From: Flammeovirgaceae bacterium
GTDB taxonomy: Bacteria; Bacteroidota; Bacteroidia; Cytophagales; Cyclobacteriaceae
Reading direction: 5' to 3'
Assembly: GCA_020635915.1 (NCBI GenBank)
Contig: JACJYU010000002.1
Coordinates: 186,001 to 250,000 of the forward strand
DNA length: 64,000 bases
Part shown: piece after piece, positions 9,579 through 17,493 of the stretch
Position numbering within the stretch: position 1 is the first letter of the stretch
Layout: each line of letters starts with the position of its first letter
Position numbers and translations under genes: made by a program
Notes under the pieces: model-generated
Told to the model about the DNA's origin: nothing
Databases searched by the model: none
What the model saw: only the letters and a program-made list of their open reading frames with translations

Positions 9579-10202
9579 ATGAGAAAAATAATTGTTCTAT
9601 CGTTCATTACATTGGATGGCGTTATGCAAGCCCCGGGAGGCCCCGAAGAGGATCCTTCAGAAGGATTTAAATTCGGGGGGTGGGTTGCACCTTTCTTCAC
9701 AGAAGCGGATGAGGCTGCCGGTGAATTTATGGCTCAACAATTAAAACCTGCAGACCTTCTTTTGGGCCGAAAAACATTTGATATTTTTGCTGCTTACTGG
9801 GCCGATCATTCAGAAATGTGGCCTGGAATCAATGAGGTCACCAAATATGTGATGAGTACTACTTTGAACAAATCGGATTGGAAAAACTCGGTTTTCTTAA
9901 GTTCTGTTGAAGAAATCCATAATCTTAAGAACCTGCCACTCCAAAACCAAGGCTCAAAATCCTCTGACATCCAGGTGCATGGCAGCGGCAATTTGATCCA
10001 AACATTGCTTAAACATGACCTAGTCGATGAATTGTGGCTCAAAATATTTCCGGTTACACTTGGAACCGGCAAGCGTTTGTTCAGTGATGGTGCCATTCCA
10101 GCATCATTTTCATTAATTAATAGCCTGGTCTCTCCCAATGGTGTGATTTTCGCAAATTATAAACGAGCCGGGCAAGTAAAAACGGGCACAGTAGGCACGT
10201 GA
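9579..10202 (+). CDS. RibD C-terminal/dihydrofolate-reductase-like protein
   Basis: The 207-aa protein is of the RibD-C superfamily (YyaP/YwjB type). It starts with the strand-plus-loop LSFITLDGVMQAPGG, has the mid motif LLLGRKTFDIFAAYW, and ends with the nucleotide-site segment IQVHGSGNLIQTLLKHDLVDELWLKIFPVTLGTGKRLF. The family uses NAD(P)H in the DHFR fold, but substrates of these stand-alone members are mostly unknown. It follows the SRPBCC gene by 38 bp, and its stop (TGA 10200-10202) is 17 bp before the next RibD-C start, so the three genes probably form an operon. The gene at 27039 is the equivalent in copy B, clearly more diverged than the SRPBCC pair. Confidence 0.88.
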   Translation: MRKIIVLSFITLDGVMQAPGGPEEDPSEGFKFGGWVAPFFTEADEAAGEFMAQQLKPADLLLGRKTFDIFAAYWADHSEMWPGINEVTKYVMSTTLNKSDWKNSVFLSSVEEIHNLKNLPLQNQGSKSSDIQVHGSGNLIQTLLKHDLVDELWLKIFPVTLGTGKRLFSDGAIPASFSLINSLVSPNGVIFANYKRAGQVKTGTVGT

Positions 10203-10219
10203 AATCAAATAAAAAAAAT

Positions 10220-10786
10220 ATGAGAAAGGTTATTGCCGCCATCAACATGACCCTGGACGGGTATTGCGACCATAACGCTATTGTCCCGGATGAGGAAATC
10301 CATCAACATTACACGGATTTGTTGGATAATGCTGAAATCATTTTATACGGCCGCAACACTTTTGAGCTTATGAAGTTCTGGCAAACGCTGATTGAAAAAC
10401 CTTCCGGTGAAAAACCAATGGACGATTTTGCCGTGGCGATCGATAAAATCCAAAAGATCGTCTTTTCCTATTCGTTAAAAAGCACAGGTTGGGACAGTGC
10501 CGAATTGGCTAAAAAATCCCTTGAAGAAACGGTTAAGAATTTGAAGCATCAGACGGGCAATGATATTTTGGTAGGCAGCCGTAGCCTGATCATTCAGCTT
10601 CTAAACCTTCATTTGATCGATGAACTGCAACTTTGCCTCCATCCGGTCATTGCGGGGGGCGGTTTGCCTTTGTTTGAAAACATTGAAAATAGGACCGGGC
10701 TTAAGCCCACAAACACAAAAACTTTTAAAGGTGGCGCGGTGTTGCTTTACTACGGACCGGCCGATCCTGAGCCAACAGAACACTAA
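10220..10786 (+). CDS. RibD C-terminal/dihydrofolate-reductase-like protein, donor of the tandem array
   Basis: The 188-aa protein begins MRKVIAAINMTLDGYCDHNA at 10220. This start is chosen because the close homologue at 29145 starts identically. Motifs are IILYGRNTFELMKFW and a C-terminal IDELQLCLHPVIAGGGLPLF. It is about 93% identical at the nucleotide level to 29145-29711 over the 5' part. The last 292 bp (10495-10786) are reiterated three more times directly downstream. The stop TAA overlaps an ATG (TAATG) at each repeat junction. Substrate unknown. Confidence 0.87.
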   Translation: MRKVIAAINMTLDGYCDHNAIVPDEEIHQHYTDLLDNAEIILYGRNTFELMKFWQTLIEKPSGEKPMDDFAVAIDKIQKIVFSYSLKSTGWDSAELAKKSLEETVKNLKHQTGNDILVGSRSLIIQLLNLHLIDELQLCLHPVIAGGGLPLFENIENRTGLKPTNTKTFKGGAVLLYYGPADPEPTEH

Positions 10787-11647
10787 TGACACCGAATTGT
10801 CCAAAGAACCCCTGGATAAAAAGGCTAAATCCTTGAAGCAGAAACCCGGTAATGATATTTTGGCAGGCAACCGTAAACCGGTCATCGAGCGTATAAACCT
10901 TCATTTGATCGATGAACTGCAACTTTGCCTCCATCCGGTCATTGCGGGGGGCGGTTTGCCTTTGTTTGAAAACATTGAAAATAGGACCGGGCTTAAGCCC
11001 ACAAACACAAAAACTTTTAAAGGTGGCGCGGTATTGCTTTGCTACGGACCGGCCGATCCTGAGCCAACAAAACACTAATGACACCGAATTGTTCAAAGAA
11101 CCCCTGGATAAAAAGGCTAAATCCTTGAAGCAGAATCCCGGCAATGATATTTTGGCAGGCAACCGTAAACCGGTCATCGAGCGTATAAACCTTCATTTGA
11201 TCGATGAACTGCAACTTTGCCTCCATCCGGTCATTGCGGGGGGCGGTTTGCCTTTGTTTGAAAACATTGAAAATAGGACCGGGCTTAAGCCCACAAACAC
11301 AAAAACTTTTAACGGTGGCGCGGTATTGCTTTGCTACGGACCGACCGATCCTGAGCCAACAAAACACTAATGACACCGAATTGTCCAAAGAACCCCCGGA
11401 TAAAAAGGTTAAATCCTTGAAGCAGAAACCCGGCAATGATATTTTGGCAGGCAACCGTAAACCGGTCATCGAGCGTATAAACCTTCATTTGATCGATGAA
11501 CTGCAACTTTGCCTCCATCCGGTCATTGCGGGGGGCGGTTTGCCTTTGTTTGAAAACATTGAAAATAGGACTGGGCTTAAGCCCACAAACACAAAAACTT
11601 TTAAAGGTGGCACGGTATTGCTTTGCTACGGACCAGCAAAACACTAA
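10495..11647 (+). repeat. 292-bp tandem array: four copies of the 3' end of a RibD-C gene
   Basis: Unit 1 (10495-10786) is the tail of the intact gene. Units 2 (10787-11078), 3 (11079-11370) and 4 (11371-11647) are nearly identical copies, the last lacking 15 bp before its stop. The period is shown by the repeated ATGAACTGCAACTTTGCC at 10620, 10912, 11204 and 11496. Each unit encodes the C-terminal ~97 residues (TELSKEPLDKK through AVLLCYGP). Because 292 is 1 modulo 3, successive copies lie in successive frames, each ending at its own TAA and without a suitable in-frame start. The first ~70 bp of units 2-4 resemble the gene at 29145 more than unit 1, suggesting conversion or a chimeric origin. 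Confidence 0.95.
10787..11647 (+). pseudogene. Three headless RibD-C 3' gene fragments
   Basis: These are units 2-4 of the 292-bp array. Each keeps the nucleotide-binding half (LHLIDELQLCLHPVIAGGGL) but lacks the N-terminal LDG strand and the GRNTF motif, so none can form a full DHFR fold. Long open frames on the opposite strand in this stretch repeat with the same period and are composition shadows. Confidence 0.85.
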
Positions 11648-11737
11648 CGTGGCAACATCATTATCGGTCAAAGCCTGAAAGGCTGGCATTATTGTAACAG
11701 AAAGAAATGGAATGCCTTAAAACCCCGAAGGGGTGGC
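11648..11737. repeat. Dispersed repeat with nested short palindromes (copy A)
   Basis: The stretch contains GCCTGAAAGGC and, about 45 bp further, CCCCGAAGGGG. Positions 29711-29801 carry the same sequence with scattered differences after the matching RibD-C gene, and similarity to the next flank ends just after the second palindrome. The right end supplies the last six codons (ATPSGF) and stop of the truncated VOC gene on the minus strand, so this element marks the breakpoint of copy A. Confidence 0.75.
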
Positions 11738-12366
11738 TCTTTGGGCATCTGGCATTTCCAATAGATCTACTAATGCCGCATTTTCAACAGCATCAGTTTG
11801 ATAGCGGTACAAATTGTCTTCCTGCTCTACCTGTTTGTAACCGAATATTTCAGTTAGGATGGCTGCAGTAGCTTTGATGTTAACCTCGGTCAATGTAACC
11901 GTGTGAAATCCTTTGATCGCAACATTGGCCTTAATTTCAGCGGTTTCATATCCTCTTCGCTCATCGTTGTGTTTCGCTTCGATCAAATTGAGCCACAATC
12001 CGTCAGGATCCTGAAGAGCAATGTATTTTTCTCCAAACCGCTCACTAAGGATTTCGTGACGGGTATTGAATTTTTCTAAACGCGCTTTCCAAAACTCCAA
12101 ACTTCCTTTCGGTACGGAATATCCAATTTCTGTGGCCATACCAGCTCCGTTCTTTCCTTGCCTCACATTTGCCCAGGGGAAGAAGGTAAGGATAGTTCCC
12201 GGAGAACCCACCTCGTCTCCAAAGTAGAAATGATAGGTCTGGGGGTCGTCAAAATTAACGGTCTTTTTAACCAAGCGAAACCCGAGGGTTTGGGTATAGA
12301 AGTCGTAATTGCGCTGTGCATTCCCTGCAATGGCAGTGATGTGATGCAGTCCTAAAATTTATTCAT
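11717..12366 (-). pseudogene. VOC-family ring-cleaving dioxygenase-like gene, truncated and frameshifted
   Basis: The frame encodes LGLHHITAIAGNAQRNYDFY, then two betaalphabetabetabeta repeats like MhqO/PcpA-type extradiol dioxygenases. It stops at residue ~210 with MPDAQRATPSGF, where family members continue with a second metal-binding HH(I/L)AF stretch to about 310 aa. The tail is read from the dispersed repeat, so the 3' third has been lost. At the 5' end, ATG 12366 reads ATGAATAAATTTTAG. One extra base in the A/T run would join it to the conserved HHIT frame. The only in-frame alternatives are ATT at 12358 or ATG 12274, the latter lacking the first metal ligand. It is probably non-functional. 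Confidence 0.75.
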
Positions 12367-12408
12367 AATATTTTATTTAAAATTCAATCCCGTGTTCGAT
12401 CAGTATTT

Positions 12409-13329
12409 TCACGAAAGCGGCTCGGGGGGTGGCACATCGCTGCTTGCTGGCTTCGACCGGCTTTCAGGAAGGGGAATAAATTCCTTGTTATCGTTGGGCG
12501 GCAAAATAATTTTCCCCGTTTTCCAATCGTTTTTGGCCTGCTCGATGCGTTCTTTGCTCGAAGAGACGAAGTTCCACCAAATAAACCGTTCACCCAGGGG
12601 TTCACCTCCCAAAATCATAAATTCGGAATTCTTTTTGGATCGAACGGTTGCCTCTTCGTTTTTTGAAAAGACGATCATTTGACCATTGGAATAGGTCCTC
12701 CCGGACAGTTCCAAACTTCCGCTTGTGATATAAATGGCTCTTTCGGAATGTTCGGTAGGCAAGTCAATTTTTGCACCAGCTTCCAATTTTACGTGCAGGT
12801 AAAAAAGTGGGGAATGAACGACCACATCATTCCCCAATCCATAGGCATTGCCAGCTATCAAACGCATCCAAATACCGCTGTCGGTATAAACTGGCAATTG
12901 ATCGGGTTTGTAATATTCAAAAGTGGGGTCACTTTCTTCTACAGATTCTGGCAAGGCTACCCAGGTTTGTAGCATTTCCAGGCCTCCTTTTAGCAAAAGG
13001 TCAGTATCTTCAAAACGCTCAGAATGGGAAATACCTTTTCCTGCGGTCATCCAGTTTACTTCACCTGGACGAATTACTTGCTCTACTCCCAGACTGTCGC
13101 GGTGGGTAACGTTTCCGCTGAAAAGGTAGGTGATCGTAGAAAGCCCGATATGCGGATGCGGCAACACGTCCATTGAGGTTACCTCAGACGGAAAACTATT
13201 TATCGGCCCTGCGTGGTCCATAAAAATAAAAGGACCTACCATTCTCTTTTTCCGAAAAGGAAGGATGCGCTTTACACTTAAATGAGTGCTAATGGCCGCT
13301 TCTCGGGCTTGTATAATTATTTCCGGCAT
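12409..13329 (-). CDS. Pirin family protein
   Basis: The 306-aa two-domain cupin has the pirin signature: FIFMDHAGP, then metal-ligand region VLPHPHIGLSTITYLF with HRDSLG, and WMTAGKGISHSE. Pirins bind Fe or Zn, and some act as quercetinases or redox-responsive cofactors. The role here is not decided by sequence. It is in the minus-strand stress cluster, 42 bp upstream of the VOC pseudogene and 21 bp downstream of DoxX, so it is probably in the same operon. Codon use is more A/T-rich than in the flanking chromosome. Confidence 0.92.
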   Translation of the reverse strand: MPEIIIQAREAAISTHLSVKRILPFRKKRMVGPFIFMDHAGPINSFPSEVTSMDVLPHPHIGLSTITYLFSGNVTHRDSLGVEQVIRPGEVNWMTAGKGISHSERFEDTDLLLKGGLEMLQTWVALPESVEESDPTFEYYKPDQLPVYTDSGIWMRLIAGNAYGLGNDVVVHSPLFYLHVKLEAGAKIDLPTEHSERAIYITSGSLELSGRTYSNGQMIVFSKNEEATVRSKKNSEFMILGGEPLGERFIWWNFVSSSKERIEQAKNDWKTGKIILPPNDNKEFIPLPESRSKPASSDVPPPEPLS

Positions 13330-13350
13330 ACTATTGTTTTCAGGTTTTTC

Positions 13351-13788
13351 CTAATTCAATTTTCCTTGGAGCCATAAATAGTCCAATGACAACTTTCCAG
13401 GGCCGGTAAGCGTTAATGCAATAAAGGAAAACAGGTAAAAAAAGCGTAATTCCAAAATAGCAAAACCATCACCAAGCATAAAGGCGTGGAAAATGAAAAT
13501 GACCAAAAAATTCATGGATAATATTGATGTAGCTATCCGGGAAAACAATCCCAAAATCAATAGCATGCCACAAATCCCTTCTGCAAAAGCAGCCAGATAA
13601 TAGGAAGCGCGCGCACCAATACCTATAGGGTCCATAAATTGGATTTCCTGTCCACTAAAGATAACAGTCAGCTTTTCAAAGCCGTGGCCATAGATCAAAA
13701 CCAGACCAAAGACCAATCTGAGAATCAATAAACCGGTGTCATGGCCCAAACTCCAATCCCTGGTTAAAAAATTTAATGCTCTTTTCAT
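13351..13788 (-). CDS. DoxX family membrane protein
   Basis: The 145-aa protein has four predicted membrane helices: LLILRLVFGLVLIYGHGFEK, ASYYLAAFAEGICGMLLILG, ILSMNFLVIFIFHAFMLG and the C-terminal FFYLFSFIALTLTG. These match the DoxX layout. In other bacteria DoxX-type proteins join membrane redox complexes with SOD or thioredoxin partners (MRC in Mycobacterium). That role is only suggested here by redox neighbours. It lies 6 bp after the dps stop-start junction, consistent with an operon. Confidence 0.88.
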   Translation of the reverse strand: MKRALNFLTRDWSLGHDTGLLILRLVFGLVLIYGHGFEKLTVIFSGQEIQFMDPIGIGARASYYLAAFAEGICGMLLILGLFSRIATSILSMNFLVIFIFHAFMLGDGFAILELRFFYLFSFIALTLTGPGKLSLDYLWLQGKLN

Positions 13789-13794
13789 ATCTAA

Positions 13795-14268
13795 TTATTT
13801 TAAATAAGCAGAATACATCCAAACTAATTTTTCTTGCTCGCGAATGTAATCGCTCATCAGGGCATTAGTTCCTTCGTCACCTGTATCCGCAGATAACTCC
13901 AGAATTTCCCGTTGAAGTATAATAATAATTTTTAATGATTCAAGGGTGTCCTTCACATCTTGTATTCCGTCAGCCACTTCTGAGCTTTCCTTTATTTTAG
14001 CTTCTTTCTGATAGTCAGAGAATTTATGGTTTGGCGTGTGACCCAATGTCCGGATTCTTTCTGCTACTTCATCAATTTTTACAAATAAATTCTCATACAG
14101 TTCCTGGAATTTATCGTGCAGTTCAAAGAATTTATCCCCTTTAATGTTCCAATGGTACCCTCTTATATTCTGATAAAAGATCGAATAATCTGCCAGGAGT
14201 TCATTGAGTTTTTCTGCAAGTACTTTGGATTTTGCTGTGTCCAGTCCGATTAAATTTAATTTAGCCAT
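13795..14268 (-). CDS. dps: Dps ferritin-like DNA-protection protein
   Basis: The 157-aa four-helix protein carries the Dps ferroxidase ligands shared across the dimer interface: YHWNIKGDKFFELHDKFQEL (His, then HDKFxEL) and the downstream FVKIDEVAERI. The family stores iron as a ferric core using H2O2, protecting DNA during starvation or peroxide stress. The length is normal. It sits between DoxX and a zinc dehydrogenase in the redox cluster. No promoter was identified within the short gaps, so it is probably co-transcribed. Confidence 0.93.
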   Translation of the reverse strand: MAKLNLIGLDTAKSKVLAEKLNELLADYSIFYQNIRGYHWNIKGDKFFELHDKFQELYENLFVKIDEVAERIRTLGHTPNHKFSDYQKEAKIKESSEVADGIQDVKDTLESLKIIIILQREILELSADTGDEGTNALMSDYIREQEKLVWMYSAYLK

Positions 14269-14312
14269 TTTCTTGTTGTTTTAAGATTTATAATTGATTT
14301 ATTGTTTGCGAT

Positions 14313-15377
14313 TTAGCGGCTGATGTCAACCAACACCTTTACCTCAGAAGGATCATTAACCAGTGCTTCAAAGCCTTTTTCAACTATCTCGTCCAAAGAG
14401 ATTACACTGGTGATTAGTTTCTCCACCGGCAATCTTCCGCTATTGATTAATGCAATAGTCTGGGGGAAAATGTTGCGATAGGCAGCTGTTCCTTTTATCG
14501 TCAATTCCCTCAAAGTATGATTTAAGGCATTGTGTGTTATTTCCTTGGCAAAAAGAGCCACTATGACGGCCGTGCCGCCATTGCGAAGGCTGTTAATGCC
14601 CGTATCAAAAGAAGCCTGAACACCGGCCGCATCAATAAATACATCAACGCCATAACCCGTCATCTCTTTAATTCTTTGAGGAATATCCTTATCTCTTGCA
14701 TCAAACGTGTGGGTAGCTCCTACTTCTTTGGCCTTTTTTAATCTGTTTTCGGAAATATCTGACACAAAGATTTGTGAAGCGCCAGTAGACACTGCAACCT
14801 GAACCGTTAACAGACCAATAGGACCTGCCCCCGTTATCAATACCGTGTCGCCCATTTTCATTCCACTTTGATGGATGGCGTACGCTGCCACAGCGGCAGG
14901 CTCTACAATGGCACCCTGTTCAAAAGTCATCTTGTCGGGCATCTTATGCACCATATAATCTTCGACTACAGTATACTTTGCAAAACCACCGTTGGACGTC
15001 AACCCCACAAATCCGAGGGGTTCAGAAAGATTATATTCTCCTGTAGTAATAAACGGACTTTCAGGATTTCTAAAAATCGGCTCTACCGTTACCCGATCTC
15101 CTTTTTTGACGTTCGTTACGTTTTTTCCAACTGCTTCAACTACCCCCGAAAATTCGTGTCCAAGGGTTGTCGTTCCCTGGTGCCCGTTGAGTGGGTAGGG
15201 ATTATCAACCGGAATGAGTTGTGGACCGTGAGTGTATTCGTGCAAGTCGGAACCGCATATACCTGTAAATTTTACTTCTATCTTTACCTGGTTATCATTT
15301 GGAGTGGGAATATTGGCTTCCTCCACCCGTATGTCTTTCGCTGCGTACCAGCGAGCTGCTTTCATTGTTGCCATCAT
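14313..15377 (-). CDS. Zinc-dependent 2,3-butanediol-type dehydrogenase
   Basis: The 354-aa medium-chain dehydrogenase has catalytic zinc ligands in GICGSDLHEY and GHEFSGVVEAVG, and the Rossmann motif GAGPIGLLTVQVA. The LIPVDNPYPLNGH insertion and EP(I/A) segment resemble (R,R)-butanediol/threonine dehydrogenase subfamilies. The structural-zinc four-Cys lobe of classic ADHs is absent, as in BDH-like enzymes. Expected reaction: NAD(H)-dependent interconversion of acetoin and 2,3-butanediol or a similar secondary alcohol. The start could be 15377 or an inner ATG (MKAARWYA). It is part of the minus-strand stress operon. Confidence 0.87.
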   Translation of the reverse strand: MMATMKAARWYAAKDIRVEEANIPTPNDNQVKIEVKFTGICGSDLHEYTHGPQLIPVDNPYPLNGHQGTTTLGHEFSGVVEAVGKNVTNVKKGDRVTVEPIFRNPESPFITTGEYNLSEPLGFVGLTSNGGFAKYTVVEDYMVHKMPDKMTFEQGAIVEPAAVAAYAIHQSGMKMGDTVLITGAGPIGLLTVQVAVSTGASQIFVSDISENRLKKAKEVGATHTFDARDKDIPQRIKEMTGYGVDVFIDAAGVQASFDTGINSLRNGGTAVIVALFAKEITHNALNHTLRELTIKGTAAYRNIFPQTIALINSGRLPVEKLITSVISLDEIVEKGFEALVNDPSEVKVLVDISR

Positions 15378-15464
15378 TCTCGTTTTAAATTGTTTATAAA
15401 TTAATATTTAATATTTTAAAAATGTCACATGATCTCTCAATCAATATGTTCTGGTTTTAGGTAT

Positions 15465-16400
15465 TTAGGAACCGGCATTTATCCTTGTCCAAATAGAACC
15501 ATTTTTAGTTGTATGCTTTTCTAAATTCCCCTTTCCAACCAGTTCATTTAATTGTTTTTCACTTTCATCTCTTGGAGTCCCAGAAAGTTCAGAATATTCC
15601 TTTGCCGTAAGCGTAGGGTATTTTGAAAAAAGTGTTTCCCAATTTTTGCGGTATTCACTTTTCGTAACATTAGGATTCAATTTTAGAATGGCCATTTCGT
15701 AAAATGCATAGGGCCTTGAACCATATACGATTTCTTTATTCCCCGCATCATCCAAAAAGAATGTGGTAGGGAAACCCCTTACGCCCAGTTCTTTTCCTAA
15801 CTTCAAATCTTCTTCAAACAACGTTTTTGCTTTTCCGTTAAAGTCAGTTTTGAATTGCTCAACATTCAATCCTACTTTTTTCGCAGCCACCTCAAGGTGT
15901 TCCCACTTTGCAATATTTCTCTTTTGCAGGAAAACCATTTCTCTGATTTCCCGAAGAAAAAGAATCGCTTTTTCATTGTCTTGCATTTGTGCGGCTTTGA
16001 AGGCAATGGATGGAGGATACGATGAATCCAAAGGATCTTCTAACCATAAATCACCGTCAATGGGCATATCGTAATGAACACTCACTTCGTCCCAGTGAGT
16101 TGCCACGTCCGATGGTTTTCCGATGCCACCACTGTTGTAACTCCAGTCGGGTAACAAACCTCCCATTCTATACTCTATTTCAATAGCATCACCATATTCT
16201 AATTTGAGTTTACCCAATTGTGGTTCTATGCCCCAACACGATGAACAAATAGGATCCGTGTAATAAATCAGCTTTACAGATTTCTTAGTTGATCGAATAG
16301 TGCTCTTTGCTGTTGTGTCTGTGTTTTCATCAGCTGGTCCACACATTCCGGTTTCAATGTCGCATAATAGCGGATTATCATTTCCTGTTTCTTTTTTCAT
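15465..16400 (-). CDS. DsbA-family thioredoxin-fold protein (FrnE/SpxH-like)
   Basis: The 311-aa protein has a thioredoxin-fold domain with redox motif CSSC in YYTDPICSSCWGIEPQLGKL (about residue 55), the cis-Pro region GVRGFPTTFF, and a helical insertion typical of DsbA/FrnE. No signal peptide is seen, so it probably acts in the cytoplasm. Family relatives (FrnE, SpxH) are oxidoreductases or adaptor proteins for Spx degradation. A C-terminal extension of about 70 residues resembles a small winged-helix-like segment (LTAKEYSELSGT). The next gene downstream is the dehydrogenase, 87 bp away. Confidence 0.82.
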   Translation of the reverse strand: MKKETGNDNPLLCDIETGMCGPADENTDTTAKSTIRSTKKSVKLIYYTDPICSSCWGIEPQLGKLKLEYGDAIEIEYRMGGLLPDWSYNSGGIGKPSDVATHWDEVSVHYDMPIDGDLWLEDPLDSSYPPSIAFKAAQMQDNEKAILFLREIREMVFLQKRNIAKWEHLEVAAKKVGLNVEQFKTDFNGKAKTLFEEDLKLGKELGVRGFPTTFFLDDAGNKEIVYGSRPYAFYEMAILKLNPNVTKSEYRKNWETLFSKYPTLTAKEYSELSGTPRDESEKQLNELVGKGNLEKHTTKNGSIWTRINAGS

Positions 16401-16498
16401 ATATTTAGTTTTGATTGTCTTTGAGAAGCAGTGACGCTAAAACAAAGAAAGTTAGTAATGCTAAAAGTTTTGATTTTAGTACTTTGTACTTTGGTAAG

Positions 16499-16879
16499 TT
16501 AGCTTACTTCTTCTGAAGTTGCAAACTCTTCCATTCTTGTAATCAAATCGTTTTCAACCGTATATATCTGAACCCATTTTTGCTTTAGTTCCCTTCCCGA
16601 CCGTTTTACTCTTTGATGTTCCTGACCTAACACAACAACCATCTTGCCCTCAACAATAAATTGTTGTGGCTCAAAGCTGATGATTTCCGTTTTGTCGAGG
16701 ATGTTGGTAAAAAAAGCTCTTACACCTTCCTTTTTTTCAAAAGTTCCTTTAGGAATAATTTGTGTACCGTGATAAACCCAAACGGTATTGTCTGAAACAG
16801 TTGCCACTAATTTTTCTATATCTCCACTACTGAATGCAGAGAACATTTTATCGACTACAGTTCTTGATGAATTTTCCAT
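16499..16879 (-). CDS. SnoaL-like/NTF2-fold protein
   Basis: The protein is about 126 aa from ATG 16879 (MENSSRTVVDKMFSAFSSGD). This start leaves 16 bp to the YceI gene rather than an overlap. An N-terminal helix pair with the FSAFSSGDIEKLVATVSDNT signature, then WVYHGTQIIPKG and a C-terminal sheet (KWVQIYTVENDLITRMEEF), are typical of SnoaL-like ketosteroid-isomerase folds. The substrate is unknown. These proteins often accompany redox enzymes in Bacteroidota stress clusters. Confidence 0.8.
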   Translation of the reverse strand: MENSSRTVVDKMFSAFSSGDIEKLVATVSDNTVWVYHGTQIIPKGTFEKKEGVRAFFTNILDKTEIISFEPQQFIVEGKMVVVLGQEHQRVKRSGRELKQKWVQIYTVENDLITRMEEFATSEEVS

Positions 16880-16895
16880 GATGTTATATTCAATG

Positions 16896-17471
16896 TTATT
16901 GTTTTGCAAACTGTCCATGTACAACGATGCTTACATCTTTTCCAACACCGGCCGCGGTAGGGTCAAAATCAATATTATAATCAAACCTATTGATGGTCGT
17001 TTCAGCCTTCACACCCAACTTTTCTCCCTGGTTGCTCTTCACTGTCCCTCCATAGTGCACATCAAAAATCACATCCTTCGTAACATCCTTTATTGTCAGT
17101 TTACCATACAATAAATAGTGGTTGGGTTTACCTGAAGCCAAAATTTTAGTGCTTTTAAATATCATATCAGGGAATTTCTTCACCTCAAAAAAATCAGCAC
17201 TTCTCAAGTGGTTATCCCTGTCTACCACATTTGTATTTATGCTCTTTACTTTAACGCTGAATTCAATATTTGCATTATTAAGTGCTTCACCTTCAGTAGT
17301 TAAGCTTCCTGTGTATTCTAAAAATTTTCCATTCACTATGCTAATTCCTGAATGTGATATGTTAAAATTTAAGGAGGAGTGGTAAGGGTCTACTTTCCAT
17401 TGGCTTTGTGCATAAGAGCCCATGGTAATAAAGGTTACAACTAATAAAATCAATACTTTTTTCATATTCAT
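16896..17471 (-). CDS. YceI-family periplasmic lipocalin-like protein
   Basis: The 191-aa protein has a signal peptide (about 1-21, ending SYAQ), then the YceI domain: QWKVDPYHSSLNFNISHSGI, RDNHLRSADFF and a C-terminal strand series. YceI proteins form a barrel that binds a long isoprenoid or fatty-acyl ligand in the periplasm. Several are induced by stress. It is the first gene of the minus-strand cluster. The IS30 element is inserted 22 bp upstream of its start, so its native promoter may have been displaced or replaced by IS-borne sequence. Confidence 0.9.
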   Translation of the reverse strand: MNMKKVLILLVVTFITMGSYAQSQWKVDPYHSSLNFNISHSGISIVNGKFLEYTGSLTTEGEALNNANIEFSVKVKSINTNVVDRDNHLRSADFFEVKKFPDMIFKSTKILASGKPNHYLLYGKLTIKDVTKDVIFDVHYGGTVKSNQGEKLGVKAETTINRFDYNIDFDPTAAGVGKDVSIVVHGQFAKQ

Positions 17472-17493
17472 TATAATTTTAATTTACTGCTGT

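Noticed and set aside
10495..11647. CRISPR-like array
   Set aside because: The unit is 292 bp, without short repeats and unique spacers, and encodes the tail of a RibD-C protein. It is a gene-derived tandem duplication.
10495..11647. Diversity-generating retroelement template/variable repeat
   Set aside because: No reverse transcriptase gene is nearby and the differences between units are not adenine-specific.
10601..11689. Long overlapping minus-strand reading frames of about 150 aa in the tandem array
   Set aside because: They recur with the same 292-bp period opposite a clear coding frame and have no recognisable domain, so they are shadows.
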